A stretch of DNA of 64,000 nucleotides from JBMNGW01 sp050950025 (GTDB lineage Bacteria; Spirochaetota; Spirochaetia; Sphaerochaetales; Sphaerochaetaceae). A model generated the notes under the pieces. The model had not been told where the DNA came from. It ran no database searches and saw only the letters and a list, made by a program, of their open reading frames with translations. The stretch lies in assembly GCA_050950025.1 (NCBI GenBank), contig JBMNGW010000003.1, forward strand, positions 15,673 through 79,672, written 5' to 3'. A program made the translations under genes and the position numbers. Within the stretch, counting starts at the first letter, position 1. Every line of letters begins with the position of its first letter. Below, in pieces: positions 1 through 9,200 of the stretch.

Positions 1-540
1 AAGGCAGTTGCCCTGAGCTTTTGGATTCACGTTTATTGACGATCCGTGCAAATGGGTGGTTTTATCTCCCAACATTTGCAGGATTACAAGATTGATCTGA
101 GCACCTGTTTGGGCCTCTACTGTCACAAAACCGCCATGAAAACACTCTGTTGCGTCGGTACTTTGGTAGCGCAAAACAACGGTGGCATTACTGCCTGTTT
201 GAGCTTTTATGTGAATATAATCCAGAAGTACCGGATCGTGTTCATCCAACAAAAAATCTACTAAGATAGGCTTTGTCGGTTGGGTATTTTCAGCAATTGT
301 GAGACTGAGGCTGTAATTGTGGTTTTCCAGCACAAAATCATGTAATCGCTTTAGCTCAGGTGGTAATTCGGCCTTTAGTGGTGGTACAACATGTTGGTGA
401 ACTACTTCCTCTAAAGAGTCCACAACCACTTTTTTTTGGTATGGAAGAGTCAAATCTGCCTCAAATTCCAACTGGGCTTCATTCATCCCCAGCCAACTCC
501 AGCTTGGAACGTGCATTTGGTTAATATGTGTTAGTTTCAT
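1..540 (-). CDS. sufD: SufD-like Fe-S cluster assembly protein, partial (C-terminus beyond window edge)
   Basis: The minus strand reads open for 180 codons from an ATG at 540 to the window edge. The start lies 9 bases after the sufB stop and is preceded by an AAGGGG ribosome site that overlaps that stop. The visible part opens with MKLTHINQMHVPSW, followed by a stretch rich in short beta-strand-like segments (for example VLLDYIHIKAQTGSNATVVL) typical of the SufB/SufD beta-helix. SufD normally pairs with SufB and SufC as the SufBC2D scaffold that builds [4Fe-4S] clusters in the cytoplasm. The identification rests on weak sequence likeness plus its position in a sufC-sufB-x operon. A second SufB-type paralogue is possible but less likely. 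Confidence 0.8.
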   Translation of the reverse strand, partial: MKLTHINQMHVPSWSWLGMNEAQLEFEADLTLPYQKKVVVDSLEEVVHQHVVPPLKAELPPELKRLHDFVLENHNYSLSLTIAENTQPTKPILVDFLLDEHDPVLLDYIHIKAQTGSNATVVLRYQSTDATECFHGGFVTVEAQTGAQINLVILQMLGDKTTHLHGSSINVNPKAQGNCL

Positions 541-549
541 AGATGCCCC

Positions 550-1962
550 TTAGCCAATCGTCCCTTCCAATTCCAAATCCACTAAGCGGTTCATCTCTAA
601 GGCGTATTCAAGCGGCAATTCTTTAGTCAGCGGCTCTACAAAACCGCGAACTATCATGGCTTTAGCCTCTTCTTCGCTTAGCCCTCGGCTCATAAGGTAG
701 TAAATAGAGCCTTCACTGATTCGCCCAATTTTAGCCTCATGACCGATATCGACTTCATCTGTGCGGATATCCATTGCGGGAATCGTGTCGGAGCGGGAGT
801 GATTATCGAGCATCAGAGCCTCACAAATGACACTCGATTTTGAGTTTTTGGCTTGAGGCTGCACCGTTACTGATGTACGGGTTGTTGTGGTCCCCCCTGC
901 TTTGGAAATAGATTTTGAAATAATCGTTGAAGAGGTGTTAGGTGCAGCATGAAGCACTTTGCACCCGGTATCCAGAATCTGGTTTTCACTGGCAAAGCTC
1001 ACACCAACATACTCACTGCGCGCCCCTTTACCTTTGAGGATGCTGTTTGGGTAAAGCATCGTAATATGGGAACCAAATGTCCCTGAAATCCATTCAATGG
1101 CTCCGTTTTCCTGCACCAAGGCCCGTTTGGAATTGAGATTGAGCATATTCTTTGACCAGTTCTCAATCGTGGAATACCGTAAGGTGGCCCCCTTACGAAC
1201 ATAGAGTTCCACTGCCCCAACATGAAGATTTAAAACATTGTAACGGGGAGCAGAGCACCCTTCGATGAAATGAAGTTTTGAGCCTTTTTCACAAATAATA
1301 AGCGTATGCTCAAATTGTCCTGCTCCCGGTGCATTTAAGCGGAAATAGGACTGCAATGGCATCTCTACTTCAACATTGGCCGGCACATAGACAAAAGAGC
1401 CACCCGACCAGACTGCTCCATGCAAAGCCATAAATTTGTGGTCATTGGGGGGCAGTAGCTTCATAAAATAGGCTTTAACAAGATTACCGTACTCTCGTAA
1501 GGCTGTTTGCATATCAGTATAAATGACCCCTTGTTGTCTCATCTGCTCTTTTATGTTGTGGTACACCACCTGTGAGTCATACTGGGCCCCAACTCCGGAG
1601 AGCACCTCTTGCTCGGCTTTGGGAATCCCTAAGCGATCAAAGGTGGTGCGAATAGCCTCAGGAAGTTGTTTCCAATCGTCGGTCATTGTAGCTTTGGGGC
1701 GGACGTAGGTGACAATTTGGTCCATATCTAGTTCGTGAAGTGACGGTCCCCAGCTGGGCATTTTGAGTTTTTCAAAGATTTCAAAACTTTGGAGGCGCAA
1801 GTCTAACATCCATTGCGGCTCGTTTTGCAAAGCCGAAATTTCGTTGACAATCTCTTTAGTAAGGCCTGGTTCTACTTGGTAGGCGCTACTATCTTTGTCG
1901 CGAATATCGTACATATCTCGTTGAATTTCGTGAATCTGTGTTTTTTTCCGTTCCATAGCCAC
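550..1962 (-). CDS. sufB: Fe-S cluster assembly scaffold SufB
   Basis: This 470-residue protein has the usual SufB length. The C-terminal quarter carries the family signature GRISEGSIYYLMSRGLSEEE, and the cysteine in SSVICEAL (about residue 380) sits where SufB carries its conserved cluster-assembly cysteine. Mid-protein there is the conserved EGCSAPRYN segment. SufB is the scaffold on which [4Fe-4S] clusters are assembled, with SufC as ATPase and SufD as partner. The gene begins 5 bases after sufC and ends 9 bases before sufD, so the three are clearly one transcript. No separate SufS/SufU or IscS-type desulfurase gene is visible here; it may lie beyond the left edge. Confidence 0.95.
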   Translation of the reverse strand: MAMERKKTQIHEIQRDMYDIRDKDSSAYQVEPGLTKEIVNEISALQNEPQWMLDLRLQSFEIFEKLKMPSWGPSLHELDMDQIVTYVRPKATMTDDWKQLPEAIRTTFDRLGIPKAEQEVLSGVGAQYDSQVVYHNIKEQMRQQGVIYTDMQTALREYGNLVKAYFMKLLPPNDHKFMALHGAVWSGGSFVYVPANVEVEMPLQSYFRLNAPGAGQFEHTLIICEKGSKLHFIEGCSAPRYNVLNLHVGAVELYVRKGATLRYSTIENWSKNMLNLNSKRALVQENGAIEWISGTFGSHITMLYPNSILKGKGARSEYVGVSFASENQILDTGCKVLHAAPNTSSTIISKSISKAGGTTTTRTSVTVQPQAKNSKSSVICEALMLDNHSRSDTIPAMDIRTDEVDIGHEAKIGRISEGSIYYLMSRGLSEEEAKAMIVRGFVEPLTKELPLEYALEMNRLVDLELEGTIG

Positions 1963-1967
1963 CTCAA

Positions 1968-2702
1968 TTAGGCTTGGGTAAAGCGGGTAAAGCCATCGGT
2001 GTTGATTTCATCAATGAGGCGGCGATCTGAGGTGTGAACAAGACGCCCATGGTAGAGAATGTGGACTTTATCCACAGGCAGGTTATCTAATAACCGTGTG
2101 CTGTGGGAAATTATAAGCAGGGCGTTTTTCTTCGTTTTATAAGCCAAAATAGCTTTGGTGACCACTTGGATGGAGTCCACGTCCAACCCCGAGTCGGTCT
2201 CATCTAATATGGCTAATGTAGGATTAAGCATCAGCAGTTGTAAAATTTCACTCTTTTTTTTCTCGCCACCGGAAAAACCAACATTAAGATACCGCTGGGC
2301 ATACGCCTCTTTTAGATGTAAAGCATCCATAGCCTTTTGCAAGTGTTGTTGAAAACTAAAAAAAGACTCAGGTTTTTTCTCCACAGTATTTTTAGCTGTG
2401 CGCAAAAAATCAGAGACAGAGATACCATCAATCTCCTGGGGTGTTTGAAAAGCCATAAAAATGCCCTTTTTAGCCCTAACATCCACGGAGGCATCAGTAA
2501 TATTCTCCCCTTTAAACAAAATAGTACCTTGGCTCACTGTGTAGGTGGGAGCTCCCATAATGGTGTTGGCTAAAGTGGACTTACCCGAACCGTTAGGACC
2601 CATGATCACATGGATTTCTCCCGGTTTTATTTCTAACTCAACACCGCGAAGGACTTTTTCCCCAGTCTCAAGTGCGGCATGCAAATCGTGCACATGTAAC
2701 AT
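1968..2702 (-). CDS. sufC: Fe-S cluster assembly ATPase SufC
   Basis: This 244-residue ABC-type ATPase has Walker A GPNGSGKST at residues 35-43, the SufC-specific signature FSGGEKKK and Walker B LAILDETDSGLD. SufC binds SufB and SufD and drives the conformational change needed for cluster assembly; it is soluble, not a transporter. An upstream in-frame start at 2759 exists, but the ATG at 2702 is preceded by AAGGAG at a 10-base spacing and gives the family N-terminus, so I prefer it. The start lies inside the 3' end of the MarR gene (35-base overlap), implying translational coupling between regulator and operon. Confidence 0.95.
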   Translation of the reverse strand: MLHVHDLHAALETGEKVLRGVELEIKPGEIHVIMGPNGSGKSTLANTIMGAPTYTVSQGTILFKGENITDASVDVRAKKGIFMAFQTPQEIDGISVSDFLRTAKNTVEKKPESFFSFQQHLQKAMDALHLKEAYAQRYLNVGFSGGEKKKSEILQLLMLNPTLAILDETDSGLDVDSIQVVTKAILAYKTKKNALLIISHSTRLLDNLPVDKVHILYHGRLVHTSDRRLIDEINTDGFTRFTQA

Positions 2703-3183
2703 AATCGATGTTCTCCTTATCCGTTTTATGTTCACAGGGGAACTGGCAAAACGGTACACACTCTTTTACATAGGCCAAAAAGCGAAATACAGCATGTGCT
2801 TCCACCTGATTTAATTCAGTAACAAACTGGCACAGTTTTTTGTTGGCCTTTTGGTGGTACTGTTGCCTCTTTTTTAGTGCCATCTCTGCTTTGGCAGTGA
2901 GCGAAAAATATTTCATTTGCTTATTGTCTTGGCGCTGCCTTTGTTCAAGAAGTCCTTTTTGGCTCAATTTTGCCGCCATTTGGGTCACAGCCCCTTTGGT
3001 AATTCCCAGACGCTGTGAAAGTTGACTCACATTTTCATCGGGGTAGCGGTCAACAGTTTCTAAAAACTGCACTTCGGCATACCCCAAAAAGACCCCAACA
3101 CCATACTCTTTGGGTTTTTTATTCTCCTCTTCTAATAGACGGATAAGTTCAAATATGTGTTCGGTCACATCGCAGTATCTCAT
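2668..3183 (-). CDS. MarR-family transcriptional regulator with Cys-rich C-terminus, first gene of the SUF operon
   Basis: This 171-residue protein has a winged-helix core (SQLSQRLGITKGAVTQMAAKL is the recognition region, with the EQRQRQDNKQ wing after it). I chose ATG 3183 over 3201 because an AAGGGG site sits 8 bases upstream. The unusual part is the C-terminus: CVPFCQFPC (C-x3-C-x3-C) followed about 20 residues later by CARFAC. Clustered cysteines in a regulator that leads a suf operon suggest that it binds an Fe-S cluster or senses oxidation, by analogy with IscR and SufR, which belong to other families. That function is inference. Its promoter carries a palindrome at the predicted start site, so it may repress itself and sufCBD. 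Confidence 0.85.
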   Translation of the reverse strand: MRYCDVTEHIFELIRLLEEENKKPKEYGVGVFLGYAEVQFLETVDRYPDENVSQLSQRLGITKGAVTQMAAKLSQKGLLEQRQRQDNKQMKYFSLTAKAEMALKKRQQYHQKANKKLCQFVTELNQVEAHAVFRFLAYVKECVPFCQFPCEHKTDKENIDYVTCARFACRT

Positions 3184-3238
3184 CGGCCAAACCCCTTGCA
3201 CTAAATCGTTACGTATGTTCTCAACTTGTTTAACTACT

Positions 3239-3248
3239 AAACTAGTTT
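3239..3248 (-). promoter_or_regulatory. Palindrome (candidate MarR operator) at the suf promoter start site
   Basis: AAACTAGTTT is a perfect 10-base palindrome lying directly downstream of the minus-strand -10 element (3249-3254). It would cover the transcription start of the marR-suf operon. The same stretch contains a further TAGT-rich half-site (TAGTAGTTAAA). MarR proteins usually bind such short AT-rich palindromes in their own promoters. The assignment is inferred from position. Confidence 0.5.
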
Positions 3249-3277
3249 GTTGTATCCCTTTCTCTCTTTCTTGTCAA
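3249..3277 (-). promoter_or_regulatory. Sigma-70-type promoter of the marR-sufCBD operon
   Basis: On the minus strand there is a perfect TTGACA (3272-3277), a 17-base spacer and TACAAC (3249-3254). It lies about 65 bases upstream of the marR start and faces away from the EF-G-like gene promoter. Confidence 0.6.
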
Positions 3278-3307
3278 TGCACGGATTCTTTAATCATAAA
3301 AACCCGT

Positions 3308-3336
3308 TTGACATATCAGTCGTTAGACTCTACTAT
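3308..3336 (+). promoter_or_regulatory. Sigma-70-type promoter of the EF-G-like gene
   Basis: Perfect TTGACA at 3308-3313, 17-base spacer, TACTAT at 3331-3336. It gives a leader of about 40 bases before the start at 3381. Confidence 0.6.
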
Positions 3337-3380
3337 ATTCTTTGTGTGCCAACCGGCGCATGTATACTGTAGGAGGAGTT

Positions 3381-5465
3381 ATGAGCACAAGCACGAATGC
3401 TATAAGGAACATTGCCATTGTAGGCCACAACGGAACCGGCAAAACATCCCTGTTAGAGCAGATTCTCTTTCAGCAAGGGGTGATTTCCCGGGCAGAATCG
3501 ATTGATTCAGGCAAAACAGTCAGCGATTATACCGATGAGGAGATTCAACGCAAAATCTCCATTCACTCGGCGATGGCCCATACTGATTACAACGGTACTT
3601 CCCTTACCTTCATTGATACCCCCGGAACAGCCGACTTTGTCGGAGAAGTCATTAGTGCTTTCCGCTCTTGTGAAGCTTCTTTAGTAACCGTTGATGCCCG
3701 AGACGGAGCTCAAATAGAGACTATTAAGCTTTGGAAACGGCTAAATGATTGCAACAAACCACGGGCTGTGTTCATCAACAAAGTCGACCGCGAACGGGCC
3801 GATTTCTTTGATGGCTATACCCACTTACAAGAACAATTGCATGCCACCTACGTCCCTATCACCATTCCGATGGGCAGTGCCGAGGACTTTAAGGGAGTTA
3901 TTGACCTTATTGAGAAGAAGGCCTATTTCTTTACCGCAAACGGGGTGGAAAAAGCAGAAGAAATTCCTGCTGAATATGCCGATTTAGTTGAAGAATACGA
4001 ACCAATTTTAATTGAAGCCGCCGCCGAAGGGGCCGATGATCTGATTGAAAAATATTTTGACGAAGGGACGTTGAACAGCGATGACATTCACCGCGGACTG
4101 ATGGAAGGGTTGAATGAAAACCGGATTGTCCCGGTGTTTGCCGGCAGCTCTTTGTTAGGATCTGGCATTCACAGTCTGCTTAGTTTCATTGCAGCCAACT
4201 TCCCCTCCCCCCAGAACAAAGTCGATTTCATTGTTGCAGGCGAAGAGGAAAAAGAGTTGAGCATCAATGCCGACGGACCGTTGGCAAGCTATGTGTTTAA
4301 GACCACCATCGACCAATTCTCCGGTAAATTAGCCTATGTAAAAGTGATTCAGGGTTCTTTGTCGGGCGATTCTGAAATTTACAACCCCGAAATAGGGAAA
4401 AAAGAGAAAGCAGGTAAAGTTTACCGCATGGTGGGCAAAAAACTGGTGGAAACCGATGTCTTGGTTGCCGGTGATATTGGTGTCATCGCCCGCAGTAACA
4501 TTGCCTACACCAATGCCTCTTTGTTGGCAAATGATGCCGGCTACCAATTTAAGAACCTGATGCTTCCCAGCCCTGTCTATTCTCTGGCCATCCAAGCCGG
4601 CGATAAAAAGTCGGAAGATAAGATGAACGAAAGTCTTTACAGAATCACCGAAGAGGATTTGACGTTCCAAATCAAGTTCAATGATGAGACTAAAGAGTCG
4701 ACAATCAGCGGTATGGGTGAATTGCACCTGAATATGATTTTGGAAAAAGTGATGGATCGCCAAAAGATTACCATCAATACTAAATTGCCCAAAATCGCCT
4801 ATCGGGAAACAATTACCAAAAAATCGGGAATCGTCGATTATGCTCACAAAAAACAATCAGGCGGTCATGGACAATACGGAAAAGTCCTGATTGAAATTGA
4901 ACCGATTGAGCGGGGTCAATACTATGCTTTCACCAATGCCATCAAAGGCGGCTCTGTCTCCAAAGGTTACATGCCCGGCATTGAAAAAGGATTGCAAGAT
5001 GCAATGGTTGAAGGCTTTTTAGCCTACTACCCATTGGTTGACATCGGTATCACCATTGTTGATGGCAAAGAACACCCGGTGGACTCTTCTGAAATGGCGT
5101 TTCGCCTAGCTGCTAAAGGGGCAATGAAACTGGCTTTAGAGAAAGCAGGTCCGGTTCTTTTGGAGCCCTTTGCTAAATTAGAAGTCTATATTGAAGAAAA
5201 GTATTTAGGTGATATTCTTAGTGATCTCAGTGGTAAAAGGGGTCGTGTGTTGGGCCAAGAAGATATCGGAGGGGGAATTCAGATGGTTAAAGCTGAGGTG
5301 CCCCAAGCCGAAATGCGCAACTATGCCATCGATTTGAAATCGATGACTAGCGGCACTGGGTCTTTTGAAATTGAATTTGACCACTATGAGATGATTAGCG
5401 GCCGTATTGCCGAGGATGTTATCAAAGCTGCTCAAGCGGCCAAAGAAGAAGAACGGGGCCAATAA
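3381..5465 (+). CDS. Elongation factor G-like translational GTPase
   Basis: This 694-residue protein has the full EF-G domain order: GTPase domain with G1 GHNGTGKT (residues 15-22), G3 FIDTPGTADF and G4 INKVD, then domain II, the GMGELHLNMIL segment of domain III, domain IV (KKQSGGHGQYGKV) and a C-terminal domain V. Canonical EF-G has AHIDAGKTT at G1; the GHNGTGKT form marks the EF-G-like subgroup, whose exact role (translocation, recycling or regulation) is not settled. The start at 3381 follows a strong AGGAGGAGTT site; a longer reading from 3342 has no support. The gene stands alone with its own promoter and terminator. Confidence 0.9.
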   Translation: MSTSTNAIRNIAIVGHNGTGKTSLLEQILFQQGVISRAESIDSGKTVSDYTDEEIQRKISIHSAMAHTDYNGTSLTFIDTPGTADFVGEVISAFRSCEASLVTVDARDGAQIETIKLWKRLNDCNKPRAVFINKVDRERADFFDGYTHLQEQLHATYVPITIPMGSAEDFKGVIDLIEKKAYFFTANGVEKAEEIPAEYADLVEEYEPILIEAAAEGADDLIEKYFDEGTLNSDDIHRGLMEGLNENRIVPVFAGSSLLGSGIHSLLSFIAANFPSPQNKVDFIVAGEEEKELSINADGPLASYVFKTTIDQFSGKLAYVKVIQGSLSGDSEIYNPEIGKKEKAGKVYRMVGKKLVETDVLVAGDIGVIARSNIAYTNASLLANDAGYQFKNLMLPSPVYSLAIQAGDKKSEDKMNESLYRITEEDLTFQIKFNDETKESTISGMGELHLNMILEKVMDRQKITINTKLPKIAYRETITKKSGIVDYAHKKQSGGHGQYGKVLIEIEPIERGQYYAFTNAIKGGSVSKGYMPGIEKGLQDAMVEGFLAYYPLVDIGITIVDGKEHPVDSSEMAFRLAAKGAMKLALEKAGPVLLEPFAKLEVYIEEKYLGDILSDLSGKRGRVLGQEDIGGGIQMVKAEVPQAEMRNYAIDLKSMTSGTGSFEIEFDHYEMISGRIAEDVIKAAQAAKEEERGQ

Positions 5466-5472
5466 GCCCATG

Positions 5473-6201
5473 TCACAAAGGGAGCTCAGCTCCCTTTTTT
5501 TCTACCCGGATTTCAAAAATCTCATGCTCTTTAGCCCGCCCTTTGCGCTCAAAGCCGGTTGTCGGTCGCCAAGATAGAGGCGGGGCAAACCCATCGTGGG
5601 GGTTATGCAGCTTATTAACACTCCCAAAGACATCAAGCATTTGAAACGCATACTCAGCCCAATCAGTAACGCAGTAGATAGAGCCCCCAGGTACCAATTT
5701 GTCTGTTAATAACTGGGCAAAAGGGAGTTGAATTAGGCGCCGTTTGTGATGCTTTTTCTTAGGCCACGGGTCGGGGAAAAAGATATGAAAGCCGTCAATA
5801 CTTTCATCTTTGATCATCGATTGGAGAAATTCAACTGCATCAAAGCGAATTACTTTCACATTAGTCAGTTGAAGTTTTTCAATACGATGGAGCAGCTTGG
5901 CATAGCCGTTTATAAAAACCTCAATGCCAATAAAATTAAGTTGGGGAAATTGCAAGGCTATGGCAGCTGTAGATTCGCCCATGCCAAACCCTATTTCAAT
6001 CACTGTTTTATGGGTGTTGCCAAACAACGAGTGCAAATCGAGGTGTTTTTGGGCATCGAAGGTGATGGCATGTTTAGTAGCATAGAGCTCTAGTGCCCGC
6101 TTTTGGTAAGGAGTCATTTTCCCGGCTCTAAGCACATAACTTTTAACTCCCCGTTTGCCATCGGCAAGGGGGGAATCAACTCTAGGCAGTTCTTCTTTCA
6201 T
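5473..6201 (-). CDS. trmB: tRNA (guanine-N7-)-methyltransferase
   Basis: This 242-residue protein carries the SAM-binding motif VIEIGFGMGES and the TrmB signature FPDPWPKKKHHKRRL, which contains the catalytic Asp. It makes m7G46 in the variable loop of tRNAs. I place the start at ATG 6201, with AAGGA 9 bases upstream; a TTG at 6210 is in frame but too close to any ribosome site. Only one base separates it from the mfd stop, so the two genes are co-transcribed. Its last codons lie within the terminator hairpin of the convergent EF-G-like gene. Confidence 0.95.
   Translation of the reverse strand: MKEELPRVDSPLADGKRGVKSYVLRAGKMTPYQKRALELYATKHAITFDAQKHLDLHSLFGNTHKTVIEIGFGMGESTAAIALQFPQLNFIGIEVFINGYAKLLHRIEKLQLTNVKVIRFDAVEFLQSMIKDESIDGFHIFFPDPWPKKKHHKRRLIQLPFAQLLTDKLVPGGSIYCVTDWAEYAFQMLDVFGSVNKLHNPHDGFAPPLSWRPTTGFERKGRAKEHEIFEIRVEKKGAELPL
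5477..5501. terminator. Bidirectional-type intrinsic terminator overlapping the trmB 3' end
   Basis: AAAGGGAGC-TCA-GCTCCCTTT is a perfect 9-bp stem with a 3-base loop, followed by a T run. It ends the EF-G-like transcript and at the same time encodes the last residues of trmB on the other strand. Confidence 0.85.
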
Positions 6202-6202
6202 C

Positions 6203-9200
6203 TTAAGCAATCCTTTGGAGCATTTCGAGAATGAAAAGAGATTTATCTTTAAGGGAGACCGCCTCTGTTTTAAAAGTCAGCACATTCATTTTATGACGGT
6301 CTATACCGACTTTTCCCGAACCAAGACGGATAAGTTCCATCACTTTCTCAATAGAGATGTCTTTGACTTTGGCAAATTCGACTGTCACTTGTCCGTTTCT
6401 CTCTTTTAAGTGGCTGATATTCAATTTTCGGCAAATGATTTTTAACTCGGCAATATAAAGGAGGTTCACCACCACCTCAACTATGGGGCCAAAGCGGTCC
6501 TCAAGTTCGGCAACAAGACTTTGCAGTTGGGAATCGGTAGTAATAGAGGCAATTTTTTTGTAAATTTCGAATTTAACAGCAGGCTCATTGATATAGGAAT
6601 CGGGAATGAACCCAGCATAATCGAGTTCCAAAAAGACCTCTTTTTCCTCTTGCTGATCTCCTTCTTTAAGAAGCTGGGCAACAGTCTCGTCTAAAATTCT
6701 CAAATACATATCGAGTCCCACACTCGATAGTTGGCCGCTTTGCTCTTTACCTAGGAGATTACCTGTCCCTCTCATCTCCATATCTTTCATGGCAATTTTA
6801 AAACCGCTGCCTAACTCAGTATGTTCACTAATAATTTTCAGCCGCTTAACAGCCATCTCATTGATAGCTGCCAACTTAGGATAAAACAGATAGGCAAAAG
6901 CCTCTTGGTCACTTCTGCCTACTCTTCCTCGCAGCTGATACAACTGGGAGACTCCGTAGTTATCGGCTCGATCAATGATGATGGTATTAACGTTGGGAAT
7001 GTCGATACCATTTTCAATAAGCGTTGTGGAGACCAGCACTTGAATGCCTTGATGAATAAAGCGCCGCATCACATCTTCAATGGCATCGGGATGTTGTTGC
7101 CCATGAATCGATTCAATCAATACATCTCCAAGGTGTTGCTGTAGCATCGTTACGACTTCAGAAAGGGTATTGATTCTATTATGGAGATAAAAAACCTGAC
7201 CGCCTCGGTTCAATTCAAAGCGGATAGCTTTCACAATAGCCTCAATATCAAATTCACCGATGAGTGTTTGAATGGGACGCCGTTGCATCGGAGCGGTGGT
7301 TAAAAGTGACATATCCCGAATTTTGAGCAAACTCATATACAACGTCCGCGGAATTGGTGTAGCCGAAAGGGCCAGCGAATCAATATTGGCCTTCATCTCT
7401 TTGACCCGCTCTTTATCCTTAACGCCAAATCGCTGCTCTTCATCAATGATTAATAGCCCCAAATCTTTAAAGACAACGTCTTTTTGTAAAAGACGGTGAG
7501 TTCCCACCAAGATATCTATTTGCCCCTCTTTAAGGTGTTCTAAGATCTGTTTCTGCTCTTTTTTGGCAACAATGCGAGAGATGACACTTGCTTTAACTGG
7601 GAAATTGCCCAGGCGTTGGACAAGAGTATTGAAATGTTGCTCTGCTAAAATGGTAGTCGGAGCTAAAAAGGCAACTTGCTTGCCTGCCATGACCGCTTTA
7701 AAAGCAGCTCGTAATGCAATCTCAGTTTTCCCATACCCCACATCACCGCAAATAAGGCGATCCATAACAATGGGGCTTTCCATATCTTGTTTCACATCTT
7801 CGATGCAAACCAGTTGATCTTCAGTCTCTTCAAAGGGGAAAGAGGCTTCAAATTCAAGCTGCCAATCGGTATCTTTGGGAAAAGGAAAGCCACGACTGCT
7901 TTTGCGCCGTGCGTAGAGTTGAATCAAGCGCGAGGCCAATTCTTCGGCCGATTTGCGGGCTCGGGCTTTTTTATTTTCCCACCCCTGCCCTCCGAGTTTA
8001 TCTAAACGGGGAGCGCCGCCTTGACTGCCAATATAGCGTTGAATCAAGTTGGCCTGTTCAATGGGAACAAAAAGGGTCTCTTCATCGGCATAAGCTATTT
8101 GGATATAATCGCGCTCTTTGCCGCTCATTTTAATGCGGTCTATTTTTTGAAACTGCCCAATGCCATAGTTCACGTGCACCACATAATCGCCTTCATGCAA
8201 ATCGACAAATGAATCGAGGGGGGAGCTTTGGACTTTATGGAGCATTTTTACCACTTGTTTGCGGCGCCCAAAAATTTCATGATCGCACAAGGCAATCACT
8301 TTTTGCGAGGCAATAGAAAAACCACTGCTAATTTCAGTCTCCAAGACCTGAAGCGCTTCAAATTGGCTTAGCATGTTGGCCAGCCGTTTTTGCTGCAATG
8401 GGGACCCAGCATAAATGGTAACGTGATACTCATTGGCAAACAGTTGCGTCAAATCCTCTTTGAGCATAACAAAGTTTCCAAAGTAGGAACGCGGTCCATC
8501 TACATCAAAGCGATAGGCATCGGCAGTTTGACCGCGTACTTCCACTAAAATGGAACACGAAGGCCACATTTCGTACAGCTGCGGGTAATCAAGAAGCATC
8601 TGCTGGGGCTTATCTGCATTGCGATCGAGCAAAAACTCCTCCCTAAATAAGGCTTTGGCTTCAACCATCAACGAATTAAAAGAGGTTTCTAACCGTTCTT
8701 TGCCCAAGAAAAACAGATAATCCTGCTGATTTAAATACTCTTGTATCGATCCCATATGCAGGCTTTGATCCTCTTTAAGCAAAGTAAGTTCTACCTGCGC
8801 CAGTGTTTTAACCGTATCTTGGGTATTGGGATCAAAACTGGTAATCCGTTCAATACGATCCCAGTCTGCATAGATGCGAATCGGATAATGACTGTCATAA
8901 GGAAATAAATCGACAACTTCACCATGAATGGAAAATTCTCCTACCATGGTAGTTGAAGGGCTTTTCCAATAACCGCCTTGTACCAGCGTCTTTGCCAACT
9001 GGATGGGATCAAAAGGTTGTTTTACAGCAATGGTTGTTTTAGTGGCACCCAAAGCATCTTTGGCAACAACCGGAGAAACAAAAGCCCGTAAGTGGGTGAT
9101 AACTAGGCGATTGGGGTGATCGAGCAGTGAACTAAGTGTTTTAATCTGAGCATATTCTTGAGAAGAACCAGTCCATGGGCTGTACAATTTTTTGCCGGTG

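Noticed and set aside
4329..4856. Long minus-strand frame of 175 codons inside the EF-G-like gene
   Set aside because: It mirrors codon bias of the true gene and has no ribosome site or motif.
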